Under the pieces are notes generated by a model that saw only the letters and a list, made by a program, of their open reading frames with translations, did no database searches and was not told where the DNA came from. Made by a program: the position numbers and the translations under genes. Shown here piece by piece: positions 35,590-46,764 of a stretch of DNA of 64,000 bases. How positions within the stretch are numbered: position 1 is the stretch's first letter; each line of letters opens with the position of its first letter. The stretch comes from Mikania micrantha (Eukaryota > Streptophyta > Magnoliopsida > Asterales > Asteraceae): NCBI GenBank assembly GCA_009363875.1, contig CM018680.1:58925563-58989562 (forward strand), read 5' to 3'.

Positions 35590-37548
35590 ATGGCCATCAC
35601 CAAAACTTTTGTTCCTTTTTTTCTTCTCTCTATGCTTCTTCTTGCTCAAGCTCATGAAATGGTAATATTCTTGCCTTCTTCTTTTCATTCCCTCTAAATG
35701 AAATAATTCTGGTAGTTTATACAATTATACGTATATACATACGTATATACATACGTATTTACATGTATCTATATATTTTATAATTTTGTATTTACGAATA
35801 AAGATGTTTTAGTGTATTATAAAGTGAATAATATTGTATTTTATGAGGAATACAATATATGTTTACATATGATGTGTGTATAAAAAAATGACATTCGATT
35901 GAATTATGGGGTGTTTATGGTCTTGTTTTGACCGTTTTTACGTCAAATCATGAGTCAATCTGTTAGTAACGGTTTTTGATCATCGATAACAAAACCAAAA
36001 TTTAGAACCGAACGAAATTGGTTTCGACTTTTGGTTTGGTTTCCTGGTTTCGCGTAAAACAAAACAATAAAAAGAAGAAGATGCATAATCAATAGAGAGA
36101 AAAGTACATCAAATTCAACTAGTTTGAAACTGTAACGTGTATGAACAAAAAGTAATAAATGAGTAAAGAAATATGTTATCTATGTATAAAAGAATTATAT
36201 AATTTAGAAAATAATAAAGAAACATATGACATAGGAACAAACGAAAATAATCCCTTATTTCCCAACAATGGTTTGAAGGAGAAGAGCAATCCACCAGTTA
36301 GTGAATTGTGATTGGGTGTTGGATACTTACAAGGAAGTGCCTCATCGGTACTCCTAGATTCTTTCAAATGAGAGGTCTCGCCGTCTCGGGTTCGAAACCC
36401 TTCCGTAGCGAAAAAGGGGTCTGAGGGGGGTCAGGGGGTTTTTGGGGTTTCCCCTAGGTGACTGTGAGGGCTTATGGGAGGACCAGATAACTAGATCTTG
36501 GTGACATGACCTGAAAACAAGGGGCACACATAATTGAAACATTTGCCGTTCAAAAAATATATATCCAACCCAATTTTATGGTTCAATTGTAATTTATAAT
36601 TATTTTCTGGTAACTACATATTTTCACTGGGGGTTAAGTTTACTTGATTGTATTTCCGGTGTATCAATTATAAAAATGCTAGAAATTTTATTTTTTATTT
36701 CTTTCCCCTAAAAACCACATGTCGGCTTAAAAATGATTCTCGTTTCTTAAAATCATTTTTATTTTTGTAGTGACTCTCCTATGAATTATTACCATAAATT
36801 ATTTTAATTATTGAGTATCTAAAGTTAAGTTATCATATGATACACATTATATATATTTTACTACTAATAAATAATTATAATAAATATCACGTGTCAACCT
36901 TTTAATCATTTCTTCTCATTTTATATTCATCTTTTTATTTGAATAAAAATAATACTTTTAACATTCTTTAATTCATATATCAAAGCCCCACATAGTGGGA
37001 TTATACTGGGTATGTTGTTGTTGTAATTCATATATCAAAGAATTTTTAGTTTAAAATAATTTTTAATTTTATTTATTGTATAAACCTATCAATATTACAT
37101 TTTTATGAAAATATTTAATGTTGTATTATGATTTATATTAAATATAGCAAAATTTGTTATTTTCAAAACATTAGTTCTACTAATTATGTAATGCACTTAT
37201 TGTACTCGGGTGCTTCTGTCAACAGGTGTATGAACTTGATGGGAAGAAAGGTGCTTCCAAAATAAGTACGTGACCAATAAAACTTTTTGTTAATATTATT
37301 TGTTACAAATTAAAAACAATTTAATATAAATAATTAAATAAATTTGTAAAATTTGGATGTATATAGATTGTGGTTCTGCATGTAAGGCGAGGTGTAGGTT
37401 ATCATCACGGCCAAACTTGTGCCACAGGGCATGTGGGACTTGTTGTGCTCGTTGCAACTGTGTGCCACCAGGGACTTCAGGTAACCAAAAGTCTTGTCCT
37501 TGTTACTATAAGTTGACCACCCATGGTGGTAGAAGAAAGTGCCCTTGA
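35590..37548 (+). CDS. Snakin-2/GASA-type cysteine-rich secreted peptide
   Basis: Gibberellin-regulated GASA/Snakin family peptide. Exons inferred from GT/AG sites and phase: 35590-35661, 37226-37265, 37367-37548; product 97 residues. Residues 1-22 form a hydrophobic signal peptide (MAITKTFVPFFLLSMLLLAQ), followed by a short linker. The C-terminal ~60 residues carry all 12 cysteines of the GASA domain in the family spacing: CGSACKARC, NLCHRACGTCCARCNC, the VPPGTSGN loop, CPCY and the final RRKCP. The RLSSRPNLC..RACGTCCARCNC core matches the Snakin-2/RSI-1 subgroup. Family members are apoplastic, disulfide-bonded peptides linked to hormone responses, growth and antimicrobial defence; the specific role here is unknown. 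Where many relatives have Asp before the first Cys, this model gives Asn, made by joining codon parts across intron 2. Intron 1 is 1.56 kb and full of transposon insertions; intron 2 is 101 bp. Confidence 0.93.
35907..36064 (+). mobile_element. hAT-like fragment in GASA intron 1
   Basis: It begins TGGGGTGTTTATGGTCTTG, like the end of the hAT at 34289, then continues with ACGGTTTTTGA and GAACCGAACG phrases. No right terminus is seen, so it is a truncated copy. Confidence 0.45.
36331..36557 (+). mobile_element. tRNA-derived SINE in GASA intron 1
   Basis: Same family as the copy at 31682: a GTGCCTCATCGG box A region, GGGTTCGAAACCC box B, then shared TTTCAAATGAGAGGTC, GAGGGGGGTCAGG, GACATGACCTG and ATTTGCCGTTCAAAAAA. 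It is in the same orientation as the host gene. A target duplication was not found. Confidence 0.75.
36986..37024 (+). mobile_element. 39-bp SINE 3'-end insertion in GASA intron 1
   Basis: The segment CCCCACATAGTGGGATTATA..GTTGTTGTTGT matches the characteristic 3' end of Au-type plant SINEs, with its TTG repeat tail. It is flanked by a perfect 16-bp duplication, AATTCATATATCAAAG, at 36970-36985 and 37025-37040, which shows a real but extremely 5'-truncated retroposition. Confidence 0.8.
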
Positions 37549-37768
37549 AGCTTTAACTACTTGTACCTTGTGCATCTTCAGTGGGACATCTTGCATCTAT
37601 TGTATTGTATAATTTTCTTCTTTGGGCCTTAATTGGTGTGTATTGTATTGTATAATTTTGTTCTTTGGACACTTGTCTAGGGAGTGATTGTTCTTGATTT
37701 ATTTCTAAGTGTTAATGTTTAATAAGGTCAGCCTTGTATTATCAGGTTGATAAGATATTATTTTGTAC

Positions 37769-37774
37769 AATAAA
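37769..37774 (+). terminator. Poly(A) signal of the GASA gene
   Basis: AATAAA about 220 bases after the stop codon, downstream of a T/G-rich region. Plant 3' ends are loosely defined, so this is the best candidate only. Confidence 0.5.
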
Positions 37775-37989
37775 AGTTGTATGAGAAATTGTGTGTTATA
37801 TAGTTACAATAAGTTTTTTTTTCCAATGATTTGTTTAAAATGTTGACATTTATTTATTTATTTCCGTGTTATATGCGGCGGTTTGTTTCGTTAAATACTA
37901 AAAAACAAAGAAGTCTAAATTATTCAAACGCGTTGCTTAAAACTTAATAGTTAAAGAGACTAGCCGACTTATTCAAATGTATTTTTCAA

Positions 37990-39200
37990 TAGGGCAATTA
38001 TATATATCTCATTTCTAATATCATTCATCACATATACATCGAAGTAAAAAAATCAATTACATATTTCATCTTTTAAAAAATTATATATCTTTCCAAATAA
38101 AGTAAATTACATTTTTTTCCTCTTAAGATAAAATACGTAGTTGATTTTATAGATTAGGTAAATATGTAATAAAAGTTACTATTAGATAGATATATGTAAA
38201 AATTCCTTAACTAAACAAAAAATTTCATGCTCTGATTGATTCAAATGTAAGCTTTTAAAAAGTTATTAAATAACAAACATATCCAAACTTTGTTTAGTTT
38301 TATTGTTTAGTTTTTCCTTGGAAAAAATTACAAAAAATTAAAAATAAAATTCACCTTTTTTGAATTTTGATCACCAACATCAACCCATCCATCAAGTCCG
38401 ACCCGGACACCTCTTCCTATCCATTCGCGTTCAACAACCGCAGGTGGGAGTTAGGACCACCAAAACTGCCAGAATTTTTAAGCCTAAAATAAAATTTTTG
38501 AAGCTAGATTTTATTGCTCAACCTTTTTTTGCATTACTACATGTATTTATCATTCTAACTTACGTTTTAAATCATTTGTAGTTATTTTGTCATTTTCTCT
38601 ATATTAGATAAATTTATAAAAAATCAACAAAAGGAGAACCTATATCACTTTCCTAATATCATTTATTACATATATATCGAAGTAAAAAATATCAATTACG
38701 TATTTTCTCTTTTAAAAAAATATTATTCCTTTCAAATAAACTAGTGAATTATATATTTTACCCTCTCAAGAGAAAATATGTAATTGATTTTGTGAATTGG
38801 ATAAATATGTAATAAAAGTTTTTATTAGAGAGATATGTGTGAAATATCTTAAATAAAACAAAATTTTCATGCTCTAATTGATTCAGATGTAAGCTGTTAA
38901 AGCGTTACTAAAACTTTGTTTAGTTTTATTGTTTACTTTTTCCTTGGAAAAATTTACAAAAAATTAAAAATAAAGTAAAAAAATCACCTTTTTTTACCAA
39001 CCATAACACCCTTTTGAATTTTGATCACCAACATCAACCCATCTATCAAGTCCGACCCGGACACTTCTTCTTATCCATTCGCGGTCACCAACCGCAGGTG
39101 GGAGTTAGGACCACCAAAACGTACCAGAATTTTTGAGCCTAAAATAAAATTTTTGAAGTTAGGTTTTATTGATTTTTTTTTTGCACTAAATAAATTTACT
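37990..39200. repeat. ~640-bp direct tandem duplication downstream of the GASA gene
   Basis: Unit 1 (about 38005-38530) and unit 2 (about 38643-39170) share many phrases in order: TAATATCATT, CGAAGTAAAAAA, GTAATAAAAGTT, ATGCTCT(G/A)ATTGATTCA and a ~120-bp block from TTGAATTTTGATCACCAACA to AAATTTTTGAAG. The similar 70-87-residue open frames in each copy come from this block and have no recognised family. The linker between them (about 38548-38646) has a further copy at 51020-51130. Confidence 0.75.
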
Positions 39201-39399
39201 TTAAACTTTTATTTTTATCCCATGTTTAAAGTTAGATGTATAATAACCTATTTTAAACAATATAATTACCAATTTTTTTGGTGATGTTGTCGACTTAAAG
39301 AGTCTTTATAAATGTTAGGTTATTTCCATATGGTGTTTTACATTCTCCTTAATCTTAAAGATCGTATCAACTTTAAAATTTTTGTTTTTTTATACGTTA

Positions 39400-39710
39400 C
39401 TAGATTAAAACGTGAGTATTACATTTGTTACATACATTTTAGAATTATTTATTTTAAATAGCGTATATATAATTTTCAAAGACATTTATAAAAAATAACT
39501 CTTTGATTTATGATATAGTTATATTGTTTTACAAATGTAGTAAAATCATTAATATTTATTAATTAATAAAAGAAAGAAAGAAATCAAAATTTAATAAAAA
39601 GGTAAAATACATATATTTAGTAGGAGAGATATACAAGAAAAATAACTTTTATGTGATCTGTAAAATTAACATGTGTCTTATCAAAATTTTTATTTTTTAT
39701 ATAGTATAGA
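39400..39710 (-). mobile_element. Non-autonomous Helitron (311 bp)
   Basis: On the minus strand it starts TCTATACTATATAAA at 39710 (preceded by A) and ends with CTAG at 39400-39403, followed by T, after a degraded GTAATACTCACGTT hairpin region. ACACATGTTAA near its 5' end resembles sister copies. Confidence 0.6.
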
Positions 39711-39842
39711 TATAAATATGCATCAGTTTAATAAATCTCAAAAAAGACTATGTGATTAGCATGTATAATTATATTAATTTTTGATGAAAGATATTTGGTC
39801 ATTATATTTATCTTTCAATTTCTTGTTTAATATATATATATA

Positions 39843-39890
39843 TAGGGGGAGGATCCACTAAGAAAGGTTTTTACCCTAAGAACAATAAGA
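39843..39890 (+). repeat. Left terminal inverted repeat of the MULE
   Basis: TAGGGGGAGGATCC and following bases pair with the right end at 50772-50819 over most positions; similarity may extend to about 150 bp. Confidence 0.65.
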
Positions 39891-40167
39891 ACTAATCTTA
39901 ACCACTAATTTTTTAGATCAAAGGTCCTAATTAATCACCAACTAATACCATTAGTACCTGTTAATGCTTTAATGATAAAGGGTATTATCGACATTTTATC
40001 AAAAAATGTATAAAATCCTTTTTCTTAACCGTCGTTCTCTCGTACGTCTCTCCGTCGTCTCTCCGTCCGTCTTCCTCCGTCATTCACCGGCGATTGTCAT
40101 CGATTGATGGTAATAGCAAGTGATTTCTTCTTCAAAACCTTCGATTAATCAAGCACATCAACTAATA

Positions 40168-43100
40168 ATGGACGAAAATCTCAACAATGAACCGAATAGT
40201 AAGTAATTTGATTATTTTTCTTCTTCGAAACTCTGCATTGCGAATCAAATATGATCGATTGTAATAATTTTTGTTTTTACAGAAAAATTACAAATTTATC
40301 GGTCCAGCAAACGAAAAAAATCAAATCCAAAAATTGAGAAATCAACCGCTAAATGTACGATCGATTAAACCTAAAAAATTAAGTCATTCATGCATTATGA
40401 AATATGTTGTACTACATTACAGTGTTGTTGATTGCGTTAATCTCTCTATAAGGCTATTGATAATTTCAATTTTTTGTGACCATTCATTAGTGATTCTGTT
40501 GTACTACATTAAACAGATTATAAAATATTTCTATTGCTTTGAGATTGTGTTGCATATGTTTGTTGTGTTTTGTAAGACCTTAGTGAAACCATTTCATTCA
40601 TTAGCAAACATGTTGTACTGCATTTCTAATGTTTGTATTTATGTACTGCATTTGTAATGGTTGAGGTTGTGCTGCATTATACTTAAACTTTCATGTGGTG
40701 CATCATATGATTCGTCTTATTATGGTTGTCCTGCATTATCCATTCAAAATTGTTATGGATGCCATCGTACTGCATTGCATTATCCATTCCTTTTACTTTT
40801 TTGAATTGTGCTACATTTTTCTATTGCTTTGAGATTGTGTTGCATATGTTTATTGTGTTTTGTAAGACCTTAGTGAAACCATTTCATTCATTAGCAAACA
40901 TGTTGTACTGCATTTCTAATGTTTGGATTTATGTACTGCATTTGTAATGGTTGAGGTTGTGCTGCATTATACTTAAACTTTCATGTGGTGCATCATATGA
41001 TTCGTCTTATTATGGTTGTGCTGCATTATCCATTTAAAATTGTTATGGATGCCATCGTACTGCATTGCATTATCCATTCCTTTTACTTTTTTGAATTGTG
41101 CTACATTTTTCTATTGCTTTGAGATTGTGTTGCATATGTTTGTTGTGTTTTGTAAGACCTTAGTGAAACCATTTCATTCATTAGCAAACATGTTGTACTG
41201 CATTTATAATGTTTGTGATCGTGCTACATTATTCATTCATTTATGTACTGCGTTTGTAATGGTTGTGGTTGTGCTGCATTATTATATTGAATTGTGCTGA
41301 ATTTTTGTACTACAATGTACTTCCTTTGTTTAATTTAATTAATATACTGTAATATCTAATAAATATTTTTTTATCCAGAAACACTACCATTACAGCATAA
41401 TTCTGAGGATGATTTTGAATTACCAAAGTCCAAAAAATCACCTCAATTGAATCTACAATCAACATTCGTTGCATATGATATACAACGAAGAGTACGAATA
41501 CGCAATTCTCCAATCAATTTGAAAACATTTATTGATTTACTAAATGTCAAACAGAAGGATGCAATTAAGAAGATTGGTTTTGGAAGCATTCTTAATTTTA
41601 AGATTACAAGTTTACCAACATGTATGGGCTATTGGCTACTCTCAAATTACAATCCAACAACCAACACCTTGAATTTGGGTTCTCATTCTGTTAAAATTAC
41701 ATCAAAACTAGTGAATCAAGTTCTTGGAATTCCTATTGGATCTATACAAATAAAGGAACTAAACAAGCCTTCTAAAAGAGACCCTATTGTGGCAGAATTT
41801 CGTAGCCAATTTCCAGATGATATTGGTCTACCTGAGATAAGTCATGTAAAGGATTTAGTGAAGAATTCTGGAGATTCAGGAAGGCTTTTTGAATTGAATT
41901 TTCTAGTCTTATTCAATACCATAATGGGAAAGATGACAAAAGGATCAAAGGTGAACATGGAGTTTCTTACTTCACTAAAAAATGGTGTGGATGTAGGATC
42001 ATTTGATTGGTGTTCTTACATAGTTAGTTGCTTACAAAAAACAAAGCTCAAATGGAATGGATACCAACACTACAATGGGCCACTTACTTTCTTACTGGTA
42101 TGCAAAATATAATTTTTATCTACTGTATTTTAATTTTTTATTTCACTTTGTATATTTTAGCATATATTGTATTTCAAAACAGTACATGTGTGAATGCAGT
42201 ACACATAGAATACAGTACTGTACTTGACTATAAAAATACATTACATGATTTAATCTTATTCTATGCATTAAATGTTCCAATACACATTGAATGATTGATT
42301 TCATTATTATTCAACAGTTGTTGTATGCTTATGAAAGAGCAAATCCCAAAGAAAAAAAGATGCATGCCATTCGTTTCAACAGTAATGAAAGTCTTGATAA
42401 ATTGGATAAAGAATTGTTGAATGAGCCAAACATTATCAAGGATAATCCAATTGAAGTGAAAAAGAGTAAGAAAAGCAAGGTTGAAAAAGATTTAAGTTTG
42501 ATTAAATCCACGCCTACAAAAAAGAAAAAAACAAAAGTAGATAAAGTGGATACAAAAAAGAGAAAAGCAAAACTAGATGAAGTGGATACAAAAAGACAGA
42601 AGAAGCAAAAGAATGTAGTACAAGATAAGACAAAAGAAATGAATCTTGAGGAGGATTTCATCGCATCTAATGATGATTCACTTAATGGTCTTTCTGCTAG
42701 TATTCCTCTACTTTCTCAACCAATGAATGAACATGTACACATAATCCATTGCATATAATCCTGTACAATATAATCAACTAGGATGGTATAATCCAGTACA
42801 ATATAATCAGCTAGGATTATATAATCTAGTACACTACTACACTTTTTTGTGTTCATATAATCCAGTACAATTTTTGTAAAATTATATTGTATTTATCATT
42901 CTAGGAGTGGGCATCCATGATTAGAAGCAAAGTGAAGGAGCTAGACAGCTTTGTTGTCGATGTTGAAAAGTTGATTACAAGATGTCTTCAAGAAATTCAA
43001 ACAGATGATGTAATCTTGAATCCAATTGAAGAATGGATGTCAAGGTTTACAAAATACAATGAAATATCTAAAAATAAACACAAGGCTGATAAAGAAGGTG

Positions 43101-46100
43101 CTGAAAATAAGCTACAAGAAGTTCATTCTCAAGGTAAACAAAATACATGTACTTTGTTTTTTAATGCCATAAACTTATTAGGTTTAACCCAGCACACATA
43201 CAATCTAGTACAATTTTTTTTGTGTTTAAATAATCGAGTACACATAATCAACTAGGCTTATACATATAATACAGTACATACAATCTAGTACAATTTTTGT
43301 TTGTTTATATATTCCAGTACACATAATCCAGTACACATAACATTAATACGCTGTTCATATGTTTTGAAGATGCTGTAAATCAGGAAGGTGGTGAAATTCC
43401 ACAAATGGTTGAGCCAATATCACAAATAAGCCCAACTATACTGTGTGATTTGATTGTGAAAGGTAAAAATTGAAATACACTTCATTTTTTTGTAAATTTT
43501 TTTATTGGTAATGAAGGCATTTTCTATACAGATTTGGATCAACAAGATAACATTAAGAAAGATGATGATAAAAAAGGTGATGGGAATCTAGAATTGGTTC
43601 ATCAAAGTCAAGAAATTAGCTCAACTTTGATGCAGTCAATAAAGTTGAGATTGAAATTGAATCTAAGAAAGCAGAATTGAAAGAAGATAACATAGCAATT
43701 GTTCATTTGCAAGGTAAATATTTTGTAATCAACTACACACACAATCTAGTACAATTTTTTTGTGTTTATATAATCCAGTACAAAAAACAATGCAGTATAT
43801 ACAATCTAGTAAAATTTTTATGTGTTTATATAATCCAGTACACCTAATCTAGTACATTTTTAATGTGTTTGGAAGCTCAAGATAAGGATAAGAAAAATAC
43901 TACAAGTCAAGAAACTGATCAATTAAGTCAAGAAATTAGCCATCCTTTGTTGTGTGAAATGATTGATGCAGTTGTTAAAGCAGAGGTTGAAATTTGTGCA
44001 AAATTGGAAGGTAAAATATTTCAACTTTATCAAGTTAATGTACTGTATTATTTACTCATTTAAAATATAATGATGATTTATTTAATAAATTGAATCTTGA
44101 AGGTAAAGTTGAGGGACATGATGATGAAATTGATAAACAAGAGTCAATTCAATCCACCAAAAAAGCCAAAGAAGAAGAAAAACATAATGAGGATGTTGCT
44201 GAGATGAAAGGTAAATATAGTACAGCTCTAACATTAATCTAGTACATATTGTTTTTGATTTGTTGAAATATATCAAAATTTAACTAATGATACATTGATG
44301 CAAAAGATGAAATTGAAAATTATGATGATGTTGATGTTCAAAATGGAATGGAAGAGCATCAAAGAGAAAGAGATCAAAATGAGAATGTTCTTGAGGTCCA
44401 AGGTACATACAGTACAAGTATAACCTAAATACAGAACATATTGCATTTTTTTCTTAAAAACTCTTAACCTAAAATACAGTAAATATTAAATTTGATTTGT
44501 TAAAAACTTAAACTTTAAGTAATAATATATTGATGCAGGACATAAAGACAAAAATGAAAAAGATAAAAAAGAAGATACAAAAGAAGATACTGTTCAGGTT
44601 CAAGGTAATACTGTACAAATGTAACATAAAATCCAGTACATAATTACATAATTCATTTTATTCAATGTAGTACATTTTTATTTTTATTTTATAATACAAA
44701 AATGACTGAAATTAGTCCAACTTTTGTTGGAGAACTTATACAAGCAGTAGAAAAGGTTGAATCAGAACACAATAAAGATGTGAAAGGTATTTCTATTAAA
44801 TAAATTTGATGTATCTTTAAAATGTTGTACTGTATAACAAAATTAGTAAAATTTATATAATCTTGATGTATACTTTAACATTCAATCCAGTACAATGTTT
44901 CATAAAAATACATTTTAAAATGATGTGTGATTAATTTTTATAATCCACTAACTAAAGTTTAAATCATTTACAAATTACATTTCATTTGTTTTTTGAAATA
45001 CAAAATTGAATGAATTGAGTTTAAGTTTGGTTGATGATATGATTGAAGCAGTAGATAAAGTGGAAGGTAATTTTAGTTGTGATTTTATATAATTTATGTA
45101 TTTTAAAGTATATATCTTAAGCTTATATACTTTCATAAACTTTTAAATGCATTTTTTTAGCTGATCTTGAAGTTGATTGTCAACAAACAAATAAGAAGAG
45201 CAATGAGGAAAAGGAAACAGATGAGAAAAAGGGAACAGATGATGAACTAGTTTTCATAAAAGCAGAAAAACCAAAGAATCCGGTTGATCGACAAAAGCGT
45301 ATAATAAAGGTGTCAGACGCTCTAAGATCACCATACAGACAACGGATTGTACAACTGAATGCTGAAAGGGTTAAAATTGAAGAAAGAATTTCTGAATGGA
45401 TTTTTTCTGCTACTGGAGAAGTTTGGTAATGCATATAAATTTCTATATCTAAAAAAATAAAAATATGAAAACTAATGAGTTTATCATAATTGCAGGGAAA
45501 TACTCTTTGATACTTCAATCAATAACAAGTTTGCAAAGATATCTTTTGAATCATTTTATCCAAAACAGTATATTCATATTGATGTGATGAGTTGTTGGTC
45601 AAATGTATTAAACCATGAAGAACAATTCAAAAGCAAAGATTCAACTTCAAGGTTGTTTTGCACTTGCAACATGCTGGTAAGTTCAAATACTATATATTCA
45701 TATTTATTGCATTATTATGTATGTAATCCAAAATACAGTACAATTTTATATAAAAATAGATGTTCTGTATTTGATTATATGTAATAAAAATCCAGCACAT
45801 ACAATTCAAGGTTATACAAAATCCAGTACATGTACATAAATTGAAACAAGAACAAAACCAGTTTAGTTAATTTATTAATTCATTTAGAAACATGATAGTT
45901 ATTAATATCAATACAGTACAATTTTTTTATAAGAATATATGTTATGTATTTGATGATATAATACACAAAATGTAATTCGGTACCAATTAATCAAAATCTT
46001 CCTTTTTGTGCAGGGAGAAAACAATTTCAAGGCTAGAATGAGACTTGATGAATTGTTGATAAATTTGGAAACTAATATTGAGTCAACTCTACTATCTTCT

Positions 46101-46764
46101 ATTTACAAAAGTGTTGAAGATGTAGACATATTGGTTGTGCCAATTTTGCAAGATTCACATTATTATCTTGTTTGTTTCAATTTCAAAAACGAAAAAATTG
46201 ATGTCATAGACAATATGAAAGGGAAAATGAAAGCGAAACAAAAATATCGTGTCACAAGAATGGTAATATTCTTTTAAAATTATTATATTATATTAAATGC
46301 AAAATATTGTTATAGTTAGCAAAGTGACAAATTGATATTGAATTTCTTTTTTATTGCAGACACAAGTTATGTTAAACTACTTGGAAAACCATTTTCCAAG
46401 TTTATATAACAAACTTGAAGGAGTTGTTCCAACAAAGGTAGACTTGCCGTGGCAAACATATAAGAATTTTGTTGATTGTGGTGTCTTTGCAATGAGACAC
46501 ATGGAGACATATAAAGGACAACCTATAAATGAATGGGCAAATGATTGTGGCTTAAAAGAAGAGGCTGAGCAATCTGTAATAGGCCAATTAAATGATCTGA
46601 GGATAAAATATCTTTCAAAGTTGCTATTATCAGATGTAAATAGGCTGCGTGATAAAGTGATGTCACAACTAGAAGACTTTGAAAAGATTGACATATCTGA
46701 AAGGGAAAAGTTGAAGAAAGGTGCTGAAAAAAGAATCAATCAAAGAAAAAAGAATTATTGCTGA
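40168..46764 (+). CDS. MULE-encoded protein with Ulp1-type C-terminal cysteine protease domain
   Basis: SUMO-protease-like (C48/Ulp1) protein of a transposon, ~1,050 residues. Inferred exons: 40168-40198, 41379-42097, 42318-42734, 42905-43133, 43370-43462, 43532-43713, 43876-44010, 44103-44210, 44307-44402, 44539-44604, 45161-45425, 45496-45676, 46014-46262, 46360-46764; phases agree across all junctions except exon 6. Exon 2 holds an N-terminal domain seen in plant Ulp1-transposon proteins (I recognise the GPLTFL end). Exon 3 is Lys-rich, with NLS-like runs (TKKKKTKVDKVDTKKRK). Exons 5-10 are short, acidic and phase 1-1. The protease has His in QDSHYYLVCF, Asp in DVIDN, Gln in PWQTY and Cys in DCGVF, so the catalytic set is intact. 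Exon 6 is 1 nt short of frame near 43630, so the copy may be inactive. Two further exon-like segments (ending 44786 and 45066) lack a clear acceptor. The start codon is the best in-phase ATG, not proven. Confidence 0.75.
40531..41240 (+). repeat. 290-bp tandem repeat (2.4 copies) in intron 1 of the Ulp1 gene
   Basis: Units begin CTATTGCTTTGAGATTGTG at 40531, 40821 and 41111 with almost identical sequence; the third is partial. Each unit contains several TGTACTGCATT, GTGCTGCATTAT and TGCTACATT phrases. The near identity suggests recent expansion. The serially similar open frames here are repeat translations, not genes. Confidence 0.9.

Noticed and set aside
36331..36420. Functional tRNA gene in GASA intron 1
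   Set aside because: Boxes A and B are present but the tRNA fold is not, and the body and tail match the SINE at 31682.
37357..37548. Open frame starting at the ATG just before the GASA exon as an independent gene
   Set aside because: The first four codons lie in the intron and splice acceptor; the exon continues from the upstream signal-peptide exons in phase.
40271..41300. Three similar open frames as a tandem gene family
   Set aside because: They are translations of the 290-bp tandem repeat in an intron, with no codon signature and shared frameshifting ends.
42329..42661. Minus-strand Phe/Ser-rich membrane-like protein
   Set aside because: It is the antisense shadow of the Lys-rich exon 3 of the Ulp1 gene.
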